The position numbers were made by a program, and so were the translations under genes. A stretch of DNA of 64,000 nt from the NCBI GenBank assembly GCA_002118135.1, contig BDIU01000174.1:57941-121940 (forward strand), given 5' to 3'. The number at the start of each line of letters is the position of its first letter. The stretch's first letter is position 1. This document shows positions 23,672 to 36,594 of the stretch, one piece after another. Source of the stretch: Trebouxia sp. TZW2008. Lineage: Eukaryota > Chlorophyta > Trebouxiophyceae > Trebouxiales > Trebouxiaceae. Under the pieces are notes generated by a model. It was not told the origin of the DNA. It made no database searches and was given only the letters and a program-made list of their open reading frames with translations.

Positions 23672-26600
23672 CTATCTTGTCCCTTCTGATGTTGTGTCCT
23701 CGTGCTCTTCCTCAAAACTGTCTCGTTCAGTGGATGCATAGTTGTTGCCAGCTTGCATGGCTTGATGAGAGTCTGCCACTGGCGCTTGATATGACCCGTG
23801 TAAATCTGGTGCTGAATCAGCATACTCGCCATCAGTCACACGCTCTGTAGCGCCACTAGCTGTATCTTCATTCTGAGCAAATCCGTCATTCTGAGCATAG
23901 TACGCACCCCCATTTTGCGGCATGTGGTGCCTACTACTTCCTGCAAACACCAAGCATCTTGCTGCTCAAAGATCTCGTTACACTGAAAGTTGTTGCAAAG
24001 AAAAGTGAGTGCCAGATCATCAGGCTGTTAGACATCTTTCTGGTAACATGTGCTACATACAGGTCATGGAGCACAATCTTGCCAGCCTGAACTTGACAGC
24101 TTACAGTATGAGACACAGCAGCCAATTTTGCCAATCACAGCATCTGGTGATTGTTTGGCAGCTCAAAAGGGAGCAGTCACTGATCTGTGACCAGCAGTCA
24201 ATTGAATTGTGACCAAAGACGGTGCCTCAGTGTGTGCTGCTGGGCATGAAGACACACGTGGGCAATGCATGGGTGTGCAAAAGTCAACAAACAGGTATCA
24301 GATCTAGACAAGCTTTTCGACAGCACGACGTACCTGTAGCCAAAGAGGAACGGGGCTGGGGTCTGCCTGAGGAGCCCTCTGCATCACTGATGGCGTCCTC
24401 TGCTTCTTCTTGCTGCCCCTGCCCTTGCCAAGCTGGCGCTTCACCAGACCCATGTCCCTGAGCAGATTCTGGCAATGCCCAGGCAGCCTCCATGATGGGC
24501 TGTAGATCAGCCAAGAACTGCCGCCGCTGCTTTGCCGGACAAGGACCCAGCCATGCCTCAAGAGATACTAGCATCTTGTGCAAACGGGAAAGGCCTGGCC
24601 GCCAGGCCTGTCCCAGTTCAGCCCTAGTGCGCTGGTGTGCATAGCGCTGGGCCAAGTCCTCCAGGTCTGAGAGTAAGGGAGTGGGGCTAAGGCCCAGTAG
24701 GGGCCCATCCAGGCCAGGCTCCTGTAACGTCACCACCTGTAGAGGAAGAAGAACAGTGTTAGGAAGGGCAGGAAGGTTGGAGCATAGCATTGGGCTGAGT
24801 CCTCCAGGTCTGAGAGGAGGGGGGTGGGGCTAGGGCCCAGCAGGGGGCCATCTAGGCCCGGCTCTTGTAGCGTCAACACATGCAGAAGAACAAGTGAAGT
24901 GCTCAGCAAAGTTGGGGGAGGGTGGAGTGGGCATAGCGCTGGCCCTCCAGGTCTGAGAGGAGGGGGGCGGGGCTGGGGCCCAAGAGTGGGGCGTCTAGGC
25001 CAGACTCATGCAATGTAATCACCTGCAGAAGAAGTGAGAAAGTGATGAACAAGGCATTATCTGTGCAATCTCATCCTCAGCTGAAACTATGTCACTTTTG
25101 TTCATGCCAAAAAAAGGCACGAGCCTAGACACATGGGCTTGCCTGCAGCTGCATGGGTGTGCAGCCAGCTCGCAATGCGTTTGCATCTCCAGCCAAAATT
25201 CTGCCTCACACACAATCACACTGACATTGAAATCCTGACATGCTCTAACTCTAGAGTCCTGACATGCTCAAACACACCCACACTGCCAATTGCACACTGA
25301 CAGTCTAGAAGCCTGAACAGATGGGCTTGCCTGCAGCTGCGTGGGTGTGCAGCCAGCTTGCAATGCATTTTCACCCTCAGCCGGAATCCTGTCAGGCTCA
25401 TGGTTGACATAGAACCACGCCGTGCTGAACCGGCAAGTGGGCAGCTTGTTGTTGTAGGGACCCACAGTGATCTACCTCGCTCACACACAATCACAGTGAA
25501 AAGCAACGTATCAACAATAGAAGAGCCTGGTCACAAGCTTGCCTGCAGCTGCATGGGTGTGCAGCCAGCTTGCAGTGTGTTTTCATCCTCAGCCGGAATC
25601 CTGCCAGGCTCATGCTTGACATAGAACCACTTCATGCTGGATTGGCAAGTGGGCAGTTTCTTGTTGTGAGGACCCACATTGTTGGACCTCTTTCACACTC
25701 ACTGACATTGTCAGCACTGACAAGCAACAGAACAACAGCAGAAGAGCCTGGACATATGTGCTTGCCTGCAGTTGCACAGGTGTGCAGCCAGCTTGCAATG
25801 CGTTCTCATCCTCAGCCGGAATCCTGCCAGGCTCATGATTGACACAGAACCACATTACGCTGGATTGGCAAGTGGGCAGTTTCTGGTTGTAAGGACCCGC
25901 ATTGTTGGACCTCTTTCACACTCACTGACATTGTCAGCACTGACAAGCGAAAGAACAACAGCAGAAGAGCCTGGCCAGTTGCGCTTGCCTGCAGTTGCAT
26001 GGGTGTGCAGCCAGCTTGCAATGCGTTCTCATCCTCAGCTGGAATCTTGCCAGGCTCATGGTTGACATAGAACCACGTCATGCTGGATTGACAAGTGGGA
26101 AGCTTCTTGTTGTAGGGACCCACGATGGCAGCGATGTACGGCTCACAGGTGGCGGTCTTGTGAGCATTCTGCTGCGTGACTTGGTTGGCAATGTCAATCA
26201 TGGATGGGAAGGTGGCAAAAGTTGGATGTGAATGGTACCAACCCACCACCCTGCGCACAACATGAGGCATTGAAGCAGGCAGTGACAGATATGTATGGCT
26301 CACAGGTGACCATCTTGTGAGCGTTCTGCTGCGTGACTTGGTTGGCAATGTCAATCATGCAAGGGAAGGTGGCAAATGTTGGGTGGTGGTGGTACCAGCC
26401 CACAACTCTGCGCAGGAAAAGACACCTTGAAATAGGCAATGACAGCAGCTTGCTTAAACATTGACTAGCATCATTGAGCAAGAGAGGAAGAGAAAAAGAA
26501 AATCTATGCCTGTTCGCAGCATGAAGGGACCCTCTGTCTAAAGAGGCAGCTCTCAGTGTGCAAGCTTGTCTGAGTACTGGAACACCAAACAGCGCTATGG

Positions 26601-29600
26601 TCTTCCTGGGAAAGCTGTTGGTTTGAATGGCAATGTCACTAGAAGCTGTTGAGCCAGCCACAAGTCGTTGGGAAGGATAGCTTGTATCACTAGAGATGCA
26701 GCTGACGTAATTTGCGCTGTGATTGGCATAATTGGCGCTGCAGCAAAAGTTGTGACTGCTTGCTGTCCCATGATCATATCAAATGGAGCAGGAAGTTGGC
26801 TTGCTACATCACTCCTTGCCCATATCTCCTGGCACAGCTGACTTGAGAGCTTGAATTGCAGTGAAGCAAGATGCACACAACAAGCACAGGGCACTTGGGC
26901 CAAAGCTTCCTATGTGCAACGCACCTCGGCACAAGCCAAAGCACCCCAGGCAATTGCAACACAAAAACCCGGCATGTGAAGAACAAGATGAACATAGCAG
27001 CAAGCCAATCAAGCAGGCAACCTGGCACAGCTGTCTTGTGGGCTTAAGTGCACTGATGCAAGGTGCACACAGAAAGCACAAGGCACTTGGGGCCAAAACT
27101 TCCCATGTGCAGCCTCCTTCAGTGCAAGCCAAAGCCCTCCAGGCTGTTGCACCAGGCACATGAAGAGCAAGGCCTCGTTGCCAGAGACAGACTAGCCTCA
27201 GGGAGGTGTCAGGCACAAGGCCGCAATTTGCAGATCAAGGCAGTTTCAAGTGGTATATAATATGATAACAATCATGCCAGACATAGCAAATGAAGATAAC
27301 GACACATGGGAGAGAATGAGTGACAGAGAGACAGCTGAGACAAGCCTGGAAGCTGCAGAGCAAGGCACCTGCAGTGAAGCACCATACTCAAGCAGTCTGG
27401 TCTGGGCAGTCAGTTTGCTGACAACAATGCTAAGGTGTCCGCAACTTGACTACCAGGACCAGTCGCTGCGATGCGGTGCAGCCTTACAGCTTGCGCAATC
27501 GTGCAGATCCAGCGCTTATGTTTTGAACACGCGATCAACTTTGCAACAGGAGGGTCTCAATGACATGTCAAGCTTCAAACACAGGTCCCATCAACCTTAC
27601 TAGCAGGCATATACATGATGATGAGGAAATCAGACAATGTTATGAATATTACGCCATGGGTGATGTGGCACTCAAGTGTTTCCAAATTATATGGATATGA
27701 CCCAAACAGGGTCAAAAAGCATCACTAGCAAGCATTTTGATGGTGAGGAAATGGAGATGGTTGAACCATGCTGTACATATGACACCATGGCTGACATGAC
27801 ACTGAAGTGCTTCCAGAAAATATGAGGCTTCAAACGGAAATCCCAGCAGGGCCATGCAAACTTACTAGCAAGCATGTACATAACATCAAACTCCAACACA
27901 TTGAACAATCCTGTCAACACCACACCTTGGTCAGACAATACTTGACTGCGCCAAGGAAGAGCGAGGCTGGAAGCGCAGGTCCCAGCCAGGGCATGGCCTT
28001 TGCATGTATATAACATGCAGGAAGTCAAACCCTGCTGTCAACACTACAATATGACTGAAACAGCACCAAATGGCTTCAAGGTGCCATGATGTATACAATG
28101 TGGTGGATCACTCATAAGGGGCTTACGTCATCTGATGGTGGCCTTGAATGTTTTCAGTCACCCTGAAAACATCTTCTGGGTCCATCTCTGCGTTGATGCT
28201 GTCATCCTCTGTCACCAGTTCTTTAACGGGAAACGCCCGCAGTACCCTGTACAGGCACAAAAACCCTTGCAGCAATGCTCTACACAGGCACTGCCTACGC
28301 TCTTTGTGCATACATCACCAAGCAAGGCACACGGGTTCTGCAACTGCTTACAAGAGCTCGCAGACTTTGTCATCAGAGGCTATGTGCAGAATAGAATAGA
28401 TATGCATGCAAGAGCTGCGTTCATTGTCACAGGCAATGCATGCAGTACTGCTGACAAGCAGTGAAGGCCTTACTGTCAAGCTCACACCAGGCAATGCACT
28501 CAACACCATAAACAAACGAATGGTGCAAGCGACATTTGTGCAAATGCAATGGCTGTGATTGGCTGATGCGGGCAGGGCCACTATTGTAATCTAAACGGCC
28601 AGGATTACAATCCACACAGGCTTGCCTGATCAAGCGTTGGTCTTCATCACACTCGCCAGCCAGCAGGCCGATGACTTCATTCATGTTCAGGTGAGCATGA
28701 AAGTCCATGACAACCTGCAGCGTGCAAAGCTATGCCTGAGACACGTTTGGTGCCAAACAGATGGCTGATGATGAGTGTTTAGCCACCAGTGAGCTCAATG
28801 ATTCTACTGAAGTATCTAAATAGCGTGATACTCACACCCACTGATGTATGATGCCCATCAGGACATGGCAATTGCTTGCCAAGCATGCAAGACACAACTG
28901 CACAGGTCTGATCATCAACATGCACATGGTGTTGCCCACAAACATGTTGGGACTCGCTGTGCTCGAGTGGGGTGGTATTGCGCAAAGGCCCTGCCAGTCA
29001 CGACCGATAGTGCCCACGTGCATTGGTCGATACACCGCAGCTGTTTGAGCTGCGATTCATGTTAGGGCTTCGTCGTTCTTTAGGGCGCACATGGCACCCA
29101 CGCGGGCGGGGCTCCACAGAGTGGGGCGCCCAATTAGCTATGCAGAGATAGCAGTTAGCACGCAAGGCAAGGCAGGAGCAAGCACCTGGGCGGTTGGGGT
29201 GACTTCAATCCTGAAGGGCTGTGCCTCAGCAGCCCCACTGCCAGGGATGCCCCTGTATTGCTCTGGCTCCACCATCTGGTGCTCATCCTCCACATGTGAA
29301 CCCAGCCAGTACCCTGCAATAGCAGTAGAATTAGTGATGAGATAGTGTGATAGAATACCCACGCATGAGCAGTGCACCAACAGCAACTCAGCAGAAACAG
29401 ATCAACAGGTCTGTGTACTGCTCAGGCTCCAGCATCTGGTGCTCATCCTCCACATGTGAACCCCGCCGGCACTTGGCAATGGCAGTAGAACTAGTGTTGA
29501 GAAAGTGCAATAGAATACCCACGCATGAGCAGTGCATCAACAGAGTTTCAGCAGGAAAAGATCAACAGGCTTGTGTACTGCCCAGGGACCATCGTCTGGT

Positions 29601-32600
29601 GCTCGTCCTCCACATGAGACCCCAGCCGGTACTCTACAAGCAGATTTTGACGCAATAACAAGAAGTCACCAGCAGTCTGTCAATTGGCAGCAGCAGACTT
29701 GCAGACATAATATTGTGACGCACATGACTCACTGCTCTGGCAGTCACTGCATCGCTTGATAAGATTTGTTTGGTTCAGCCTTTTATCAGCGGGACATTCG
29801 CCTTTTCTTTGAGGCAAACACTGATCAGCTGCCTTTGGTTGCCAGACACATTCACCTGTGCTTTCAAGCCAGGAAGTCCGATGAGTCACATCTGGCTCCC
29901 AATCCCGGACTGTAGATTCTATTGATTGATTGATTAGCTGCCCAAAGCGGTGCCATTCCTCTTGGTCATAGCGAAGTGTTGAAGCGCCTCTAGTGCATGA
30001 TTTTGAGGTGAGCTTGTGAGAATGACATTGACTGATGCAGGCTGCAATGATTGTGCGCAATGACTGACTGCAATGACTGTGTGCAATGACGGTGTGCCAT
30101 CACTGTGTACAGTGACTGTGGAGTGTGCAAACCCACCTGGTGTCTTGTTGTGGCGGCGTGGTCGCCCTGAAGCATATTCTCCAAGCTCTGGAGGGGGCTG
30201 TGAGGGAGGGTCCCGTGGGGAGGCAGGCGCAGGGGGTGGCCGGGTGTACCTGGGCTTGGGGGGAGCTGGCCTGGGGGCTCTTGGAGAAGCCCCAGTCCCA
30301 TTGCCTGAAGGGGCACTCAGATGATGTCATGTAAGCAAACCTTATGATGTTGATCCAGCCTGCAAGATAGGTTGTGCTGATGGCTAGCAGCTAAAGGGAA
30401 ACTGAAAGTTGCTGCCTGAATCCTCAGACCCTTGAATGACCAGTGATTTCATGACATAGAGCAAGTCTTGACAGGACTTTTCTGATAGGTTTCAGCATAT
30501 TCACCTTGAGCTGCACACGTTTTGCAGATGCCTTGAAGCAACTTGGAACAGACAGGGTGGCACAGCTCTTTGAGTGTGACCTTAAAAAAACCCGTGTCCA
30601 TGCCACCTGATGCCCGAAAGACAAATGTCTTGCATACTGACCAGAATGGTGCCTGTCAACTTCCACTCTCGGTTTCTTGGCAGGAGGCTCATCCCTATCT
30701 GCAAGTGCCCTCTCCCCAGGAGCTGGACCAAAACGCCTTCTTGCAAGTTCCAGCTTGTAGTGCTCCAAAAACTGCAGCAACAGTGGTAAATTTGGTAAAA
30801 GCGCAACATGGCCAACGAGACCCAAGCATGGTGACTGTTGGTACAATCCACACGGCATGGGGGTCACCCCGGTCTGCAAGTGCCCTTTCCCCAGGTGCTC
30901 GACCTAACTGCCTTCTTGCGGGCTCCAGCTTGTAGTGCTCCAAGAACTGCAGCAGACTTGACATTGCAGCAGCAGCCCAACAATGCTAAACAGTGCCATA
31001 CATCAAACCCAGCATCATGCATCAAATGCAGCACGCCCGCTGCTTTGGCATGTCAAGCACTGCAGCAAGAGTCGTAGTCAAACCATGACAGTCAATTTTA
31101 GTGCAGGAGATTTGTCCCCGCTGGTAGCGCTGGAATACAGTCCTGCTTGCAATGAGATGCACAACAGGCAATCACATGAAAAGCCAGCTGCTTTCAATGA
31201 GGTGCGCAGCAGCAGAACATGTGACAATCACCTTGCCCTCAAGTTCAACAGTCTTCCATCCATCATCAGCCTTTCCGGCACATTGAATGAGGCGCTTGAG
31301 GTAGATGGAGAATGCAACAGAAGATGACCATGACACAATGGCATTCTCAGTGTTGCTAAGTGGTAGTCACCTTGCCCTCAAACTTGACGGTCTTCCACCC
31401 GTCGTCAGCCTTTTTGGCAGGATTGATAAGGCGCTTGAGGTAAATGGAGAATGCAACAGAAGACAACGATGATATAGTGGCATTCCCAGTTTTGCTGCAT
31501 GCACAGCAGCAGATCAAAGGGAAGTCACCTTGCCCTCAAACTTGACAGTCTCCTGCCCATCATCAGCCTTTCTGGCAGGGTTGATAAGGCCTCCAAATAG
31601 ACTGAGTCATAGTATCGCAAGGCAATGCAAGCATGTGAGTCATGGCAGTTTCAGCTGTTGCAGGTCGCACAGCAGCAGAGACAACTAATGATCACCTTGC
31701 CCTCAAACTTGACAGTCTTCCAGCCATCATCAGCCTTTCTGGCAGGGTTGATAAGGCGCTTGAGGTAAATGGAGAATGCACTGGGTGACTCAAAGGTCAG
31801 CTCTGTTCCCCCTATGGTGCATTTGATACGCCCACATTCGGCCAGTGACCCATACGTGATATTGCTCTTGTATTCCACTGTCAGATTGTTCTCGCCTGGC
31901 CACAAGATGCCCTCGTCTATCAGCAGCTTCAACGTGATTCCACCTCCTGGTCTTGGCCTTCCAGCTGCAGCAAAACAAAGACATGCTTAAAAGATCAAAC
32001 ATGAATTCTGCAATCTATTCTGTGAAATTTGTGCTGTTCTTGCGGCAGCAATGCAGGGCCATGCTTAAAGTCAACCTTGAGTCCTACTTGTAATCTACAA
32101 TGAAGTCTGTTGTATCTTGTCTCCTATTGTTGCAGCAGTGCAACAACATGTATGAAAGTTGCAATGTGAGTTGTGCTTGTAATCTACAATGCAGTTTGAT
32201 TTTGAAGTGTGTGATTGAAGTGTGCAAACTGCTGCAGCAATGTGATGACATGCATGTAAAGTACACTCTAACTCTTGCTTGTATTCTACATTGAACCCTC
32301 ATATTGTCTGTCTCTTGGTAAATTGCTGCAGCATTGCGACAACAAGCATGTCAAGGCCATCCTGAGGTGTGCTTCTACTCTGCTGTTGGCTCTGGCATGT
32401 TCTACCAATTGACTGCAGCGTTAACCTCTTCCTCGTATTGTAGACTTGATAGACTAATGGGTTGATGGACTGCTTGCTGAACGCTGCAAGACCAATGAAT
32501 GTGATGACAGAGGCAACAGCAAGATGCAGTGCGCTTGCAGCATTGTTAAGCACAAGGGCATCAGGACAGCAGTGATACTAAGGCAGATGCATGCTTGCGA

Positions 32601-34949
32601 CGTTTCGCAATGATTGCAGACGTCACAATGTTGACTCCCTTTGTGCATGAGCGACAGCTGCAGCACGTACTGCATCAGCTCATACAAATCCAAGGTGGAC
32701 TACATTGCTGTCATGCTTCTTGGCCGGGCAGGCAGAAAGCACTAGAGAGCAGCCTGTTTAACGGTAGAGGATGTTCGCATGCGCTGTCTGGCTGCCCTGC
32801 CAAGGAACATCTCAGCTTCTCCTGTGCTAGCGCTTGATGCACCCTCGTCAATACTCCCAACATGAAAGAATCCCCACTGGGAGCAGTGTTGGTTACTTCA
32901 GAAAGAAAAAACCAGCGGTGAGACAGACATTGGTGTGTCATCTCCAGCCCTGAGCAGACCCTCGCACACACAGCATCTGCACAATGTCTGACCGTATTTG
33001 TACAGTTGTATATGCTGTACAGAAAGCTACAGGCTTTGTATAGATGTGCAAAGGCATACTTGTGGGTCCCCTTTTGCGTGGGACAGCACGCTTCTGCTCT
33101 GCTGCACTCTGATGCAAACAAGACTCTGTGCATCACACACAGTGTGCACTGCAGTCTGTGCAAGCATGCAAAGGCTTACTTGTTGGTCCCCTCTTGCGTG
33201 GAGCAGCCCGCTTTTGTTCTGCTGCCTGCCTAGCTTTCTCAATCAACGCCCCATCCTCATCAGTATCAGTGCCACTGGAGATCTCAGCCTCGTCATCCAT
33301 ACTTCTTCGCCGCAGGGAAGCTGCCCTAGCCGGGGATGAACGCCCTATGTGCTGCGGGGATGCCCTGCCCACATGCTGGGAAGCATGACTCACTGGGGCA
33401 TTGCTATTGTGCCCTCCTGCCCTTGGCCCTGCAGATGCGACATCTGTCAAGGGATGACCGATGCAGTCCTGTGCTCACGCTGCAGTGCTTTGGCTGACGC
33501 AGAGGGGCATTCAAGTGACAGCCTAGAGAACACAGGTCTGGTAGGCGCACTGTCATGTCACATGTCACTGAGCGCCGAGAGGCAAACAACACTGTCCTCT
33601 TACAAAGGGTTTTGGATAAGCAGCCACCTGCTCAAGCTAGACAGATATCTGCTACTGGCTGTTGGGCTGTCAGCAGACCCAACTAGATGCATGCTGCGCA
33701 TGCCCCACATTGGCGCACTGTTGGGATGTGGACACAAAGCTCGTGATTAGGCACACAAGCCACACACGCCCTTGTGAATGTGCAGGCGCCACTGTGTCGT
33801 CAGGCGTGCCAGCACCTTTTGCTGACATCAACAGAGCGCTCACATGCAGCACATGCTGCTTTGCTCACCTGTGAGTATGGCCGCTTGCCGCTTCAAATCC
33901 TCATGCACGCTGCGCTGTGACATGCTCTGATGGTGACTGGCCTGAGGCACAAAGGTGGAACTGCCGTTGCTGGCCTGCCCGTGATGGTATGAGCTTGGGT
34001 TACGGCTGACACCCGCCTGCACAGCGCTTGACACCCTTGCATGGAGCTGGAAATACTTGCATGGTATGGATCGTCACATGGCAAGCTGACAGCAAGTGCA
34101 GTCAGTGGAAGCCTGCACAGTGCTTGACAGTCTTGCATGGCGCAAAAGAACATGCATGTCAAAGCGTCTCTGGCAATTCTGTGGATGGAGATTGTGTGGC
34201 TGCGCAGCGTATGGAAAGCTTTGCGTGACGCTGAAAGCATCAATTTTGCCACGGCAAGCTGACATTCAAGTGAATCAGTAGAACGCTTTCAGGTTAATTG
34301 GGTCAGACTGAGATGCAAGCGTGAAGAGCACTGATACAGTCCAAATTTGACTGACCTACCTGCCCAAGCGCTGCGTTCATATGTTGCTGCATGGGCGGAG
34401 CTCCAGCAATATCAGGCACCGCTACCCCTGGCCCTGCATCAGTGTGTGAGAAGGCTTACGTGACTGAGCCTGAGATGCGATAATCATTGTGCAGCTTGAC
34501 CATGTTGCTTTGCGCATGTCTTCATCATATCTGCAGCTGTAGTATGCAAGCTTTGACTGCATGAGACGAGATGAAGCCTTGCATGAAAGAAAGGCTGGAA
34601 GGCTGTGAAGATGCAGCTTGGGTTGTTGGAGAAGCTCATGGAAGCTGCTTAGCCAAGCATCACCTGAAATACCTTCGTCACCTGGGTAGTTCTTCTCCCA
34701 GCTGAAGTCCCTGTAGTTAGCAGCAGCAGGTAAGCAGTCTGTGCTGCAGAATAACAAAAAGCATAAGGAGTGTACAAAGGCTGACAGCGCGGAAACGCAC
34801 CTGTTCTCCTCTGAAGCATCCAGCCCGATATCATCCAGGCCTACTCCAAAGTGAGCATCTGCAACAATAACAAGCAACAGTTCGTATCGGCCTCTGTTTT
34901 GGACAACATCGCTACAGCTGCAGGCTGACGTACCAGTCTCTGCCGCCAT
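23672..34949 (-). CDS. MPND: RAMA + MPN (JAMM) domain protein, MPND-like
   Basis: Fifteen exons on the minus strand: 34949-34934, 34858-34801, 34743-34682, 34433-34360, 34016-33869, 33428-33180, 31964-31696, 30771-30642, 30304-30137, 29313-29186, 28714-28626, 28246-28127, 26250-25989, 24736-24334, 23940-23672. Phase closes throughout to 814 residues. Order: Ser/Asp-rich N-terminus; RAMA domain (~203-300; LLIDEGILWPGENNL, FESPSAFSIYLKRLINP, DDGWKTVKFEGK); a basic, Pro-rich linker with GRPRRHNK; MPN domain (~420-590) with MDFHAHLNMNEVIGLLAG, LRAFPV and the JAMM motif YHSHP..FPSMIDI near 509; helical tail; acidic Gln/Ser tail. The domain pairing matches animal MPND, a predicted deubiquitinase-like factor whose RAMA domain is reported to bind N6-methyladenine DNA. 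Metal ligands look intact. Two introns need GC donors (after 28626 and 25989). Nuclear role inferred. Confidence 0.88.
24790..25035 (-). repeat. Two decayed copies of the 5' edge of MPND-like exon 24736-24334
   Basis: The plus-strand block AGGTCTGAGA..GGGG.TGGGGCT.GGGCCCA..AGG and ...CTAGGCC.G.CTC.TG.A..GT occurs in the exon (~24662-24737). It recurs at about 24800-24885 and 24948-25025. The spacing is about 135-145 bp. Confidence 0.88.
25130..25910 (-). repeat. Four decayed copies of the 3' part of the MPN exon (26250-25989)
   Basis: The real exon end encodes a GPYNKKLPTC..WFYVNHEP..ENALQAGCTPMQLQ segment. Copies lie at about 25775-25905, 25545-25680, 25330-25470 and 25140-25200 (partial), roughly 200-230 bp apart. 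All are downstream in transcript order, and all keep the same GC donor (CTGCAG|GCAAGC). Confidence 0.92.
26285..26420 (-). repeat. Decayed copy of the 5' half of the MPN exon with an altered JAMM motif
   Basis: Upstream of exon 26250, minus strand, is a near copy (~26410-26285) reading RVVGWYHHHPTFATFPCMIDIANQ. The real exon has HSHP..FPSMID. The Ser of the motif and the following Ser are both changed (to His and Cys), and the copy ends in diverged sequence. Confidence 0.88.
26870..27170. repeat. Two-copy intronic repeat (~178 bp apart)
   Basis: AAGCACAGGGCACTTGGGCC..CTTCC.ATGTGCA and CAAGCCAAAGC.C.CCAGGC near 26882-26990 recur at 27076-27165. It lies in the large MPND-like intron. No exon edge is involved that I can identify. 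Confidence 0.7.
29400..29645 (-). repeat. Two decayed copies of the 5' edge of MPND-like exon 29313-29186
   Basis: The plus-strand text TGGTGCTCATCCTCCACATG and its flank occur in the exon near 29276-29314. They recur at 29436-29475 and 29597-29635. Spacing is about 160 bp, on the transcript-upstream side. Confidence 0.88.
30865..30965 (-). repeat. Decayed copy of the 5' part of MPND-like exon 30771-30642
   Basis: The minus strand reads FLEHYKLEPARRQLGRAPGERALADRGDP, against FLEHYKLELARRRFGPAPGERALADRDEP in the real exon. The copy ends before the basic KKPRVEV segment. It sits about 180 bp upstream in transcript order. Confidence 0.9.
31225..31600 (-). repeat. Three decayed copies of the 3' edge of the RAMA exon (31964-31696)
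   Basis: The plus-strand text CACCTTGCCCTCAA.TT.. and TCATCAGCCTTTC.GGCA, which encodes the DDGWKTVKFEGK| end, recurs near 31229-31300, 31368-31440 and 31526-31590. Each copy retains the GTGA donor context. Confidence 0.92.
33040..33095 (-). repeat. Decayed copy of the 3' edge of MPND-like exon 33428-33180
   Basis: GCAAAGGCATACTTGTGGGTCCCC with CTTTTGCGTGG..CAGC.CGCTT repeats the exon end and donor at 33167-33215, offset about 122 bp downstream in transcript order. Confidence 0.82.
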
Positions 34950-35584
34950 TAGCGCGTCCCTCAGGTTTGGTGTACAGTTGCTGCCGGCCGCGCTCAAGGC
35001 GCCGCTTACAGAAGACTCCAAGCGCAGCGCGCGCCTGAGCAAGAGCAACAAGCCATGCGGTTTTGACTACCTTGTACTGTACAGTAAACGGCGTGTACGC
35101 ATGCTTGAGGATTTTACCCATGATACATTGGCCTGAGCTCAAGCAAATTTCTCCATGAGCAACGTCGCTGCGTCAAGGCTTCCAGTTAGGAACATTCAAC
35201 TAAGTTGTTCGTGCTCACAACATGGTCTGTGGAATATGCAATGACAGTTGCTTTTTCTGCAATTTGGCTGTATCAATATTGTCGGCACGCATTGCATTGT
35301 GCAGAAATTCTCAGTACATCCGATGGCCTGAAGGCAACAGGGCTTGTTCAGGTCATGAGTTCTGAGTTAATGCACAGTCTTGTCACCCCACTCGTGTTTG
35401 TAAGGTTCAAGAAGCCAAGGACTGAATGTTATGTGTGCTATGGGTTTGCATCAGCAAACTTTCAGTCACTGGTTGACAGTCACCACAGTCATTTTGTCAT
35501 TGACTGACGCATAAACCTACAAAAGCTGTCCACTAGTACAGAGGCGTTGTTTGAACCCTTGTCACATGTTCAGGGTGGACTCGG
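34950..35584. promoter_or_regulatory. Upstream region of the MPND-like gene / 3' side of APRT
   Basis: About 635 bp between the APRT stop and the MPND-like start Met, both genes on the minus strand. 34950-35142 is open on the minus strand in two frames but lacks an ATG joined in frame, so it is probably 5' UTR. No other element recognised. Confidence 0.35.
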
Positions 35585-36594
35585 TCAGGCGCCTTCTTTC
35601 TCTATCAAAACATACAGCTTGGCACCCGCATCTGTGACCTTTTGCCGTCCTTTCAATTCTGGAAGCTCGATGACGCAGGCAGCTTCAACAATCTCTGCAC
35701 CAATTTGTTGCATCAGCTTGATTCCAGCTCCAAGGGTGCCCCCAGTTGCCACCAAGTCATCAATCAGCAACACCCGCTGCCCCTTCTTGATGTGACCAGT
35801 GTGCATCTCTATTCTGTCAGTACCATATTCAAGATTGTATGACGCTCCAATAGTTTCACCTGAAGTAAGAAGCCTGTTTGTGTGAGGCATGTACATGCTC
35901 GGGACCATCATGCTGGAGACAGCATGCATGTCAAGACATGCAAGCAACTTGGAGCAATCAGCATGTTCCTATGACATCTTTGCATCTTGTAGAGCATCAT
36001 GCTGGTGACATGATGCATAAAGCATCATGTGGGCATCAATCTCAGTCAGTGCCTCGTGGTCACTTGCAGAGAGTTTGAGGGCAGTATCTGTACCTGGGAG
36101 TTTCCCAGGCTTTCTGAGGGGCACAAAAGCACAATTCAGAGCTAAGGCCAAAGGAGGCCCAAAAATGAAGCCTCTGGCCTCAAACCCTGCATAGCATCGT
36201 AAGGTCAATAATGCAATCGCACAAAAACAGATGTACAGCACCAAGAGCAGCATGGGCGCTTGCACCGACCTGCTATTACATCGATCTTCTGGTCCCTGTA
36301 CCGTTCTGCGAAAGCTTCGATGCAGCATCGAAAGGCTGCTGGGTCAAGACAGAGCGTCGTGATGTCCCAGAACAGGATTCCCTTCTTAGGAAAGTCAGGA
36401 ACGCCGCGTATGGAGTTTGCAACGAGTTCCTTCTTTTGGTCTAGAAGCATGCTGTCGGCGTTCTGCTGAGCCCGTGCAGGCACTGCACGACTTGAACGGC
36501 TCGCTGTTGCGGACAGCTTACGCGGCGGTCCGATGAAGCACTTGATGCGCGCCTGAGTATGCAATCGTATGCAGTTGCTTCTGCTGACTAACAT
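35585..36594 (-). CDS. APT1: Adenine phosphoribosyltransferase, probably organelle-targeted
   Basis: Salvages adenine: adenine + PRPP gives AMP + PPi. Three exons on the minus strand: 36594-36270, 36186-36094, 35859-35585, closing to 230 residues. After a ~45-residue Arg/Ser-rich, acid-poor leader (likely plastid or mitochondrial transit peptide), the core reads [18 protein letters not shown], then [13 protein letters not shown] with [11 protein letters not shown]. The PRPP-binding loop [14 protein letters not shown] and a C-terminal ELPELKGR segment follow. All are family hallmarks. The ATG at 36594 is the first in frame. Introns are short (83 and 234 nt) with no exon echoes. It lies between two RAMA-domain genes, all on the same strand. 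Confidence 0.94.

Noticed and set aside
25130..26420. Echo cluster considered as a transposon or gene array
   Set aside because: All units match the local MPN exon only. There are no terminal inverted repeats, target duplications or transposase.
34912..35142. Minus-strand ORF starting MSSGQC with a basic composition
   Set aside because: Its frame does not join the next MPND-like exon in phase, while MAAET at 34949 does; probably 5' UTR.
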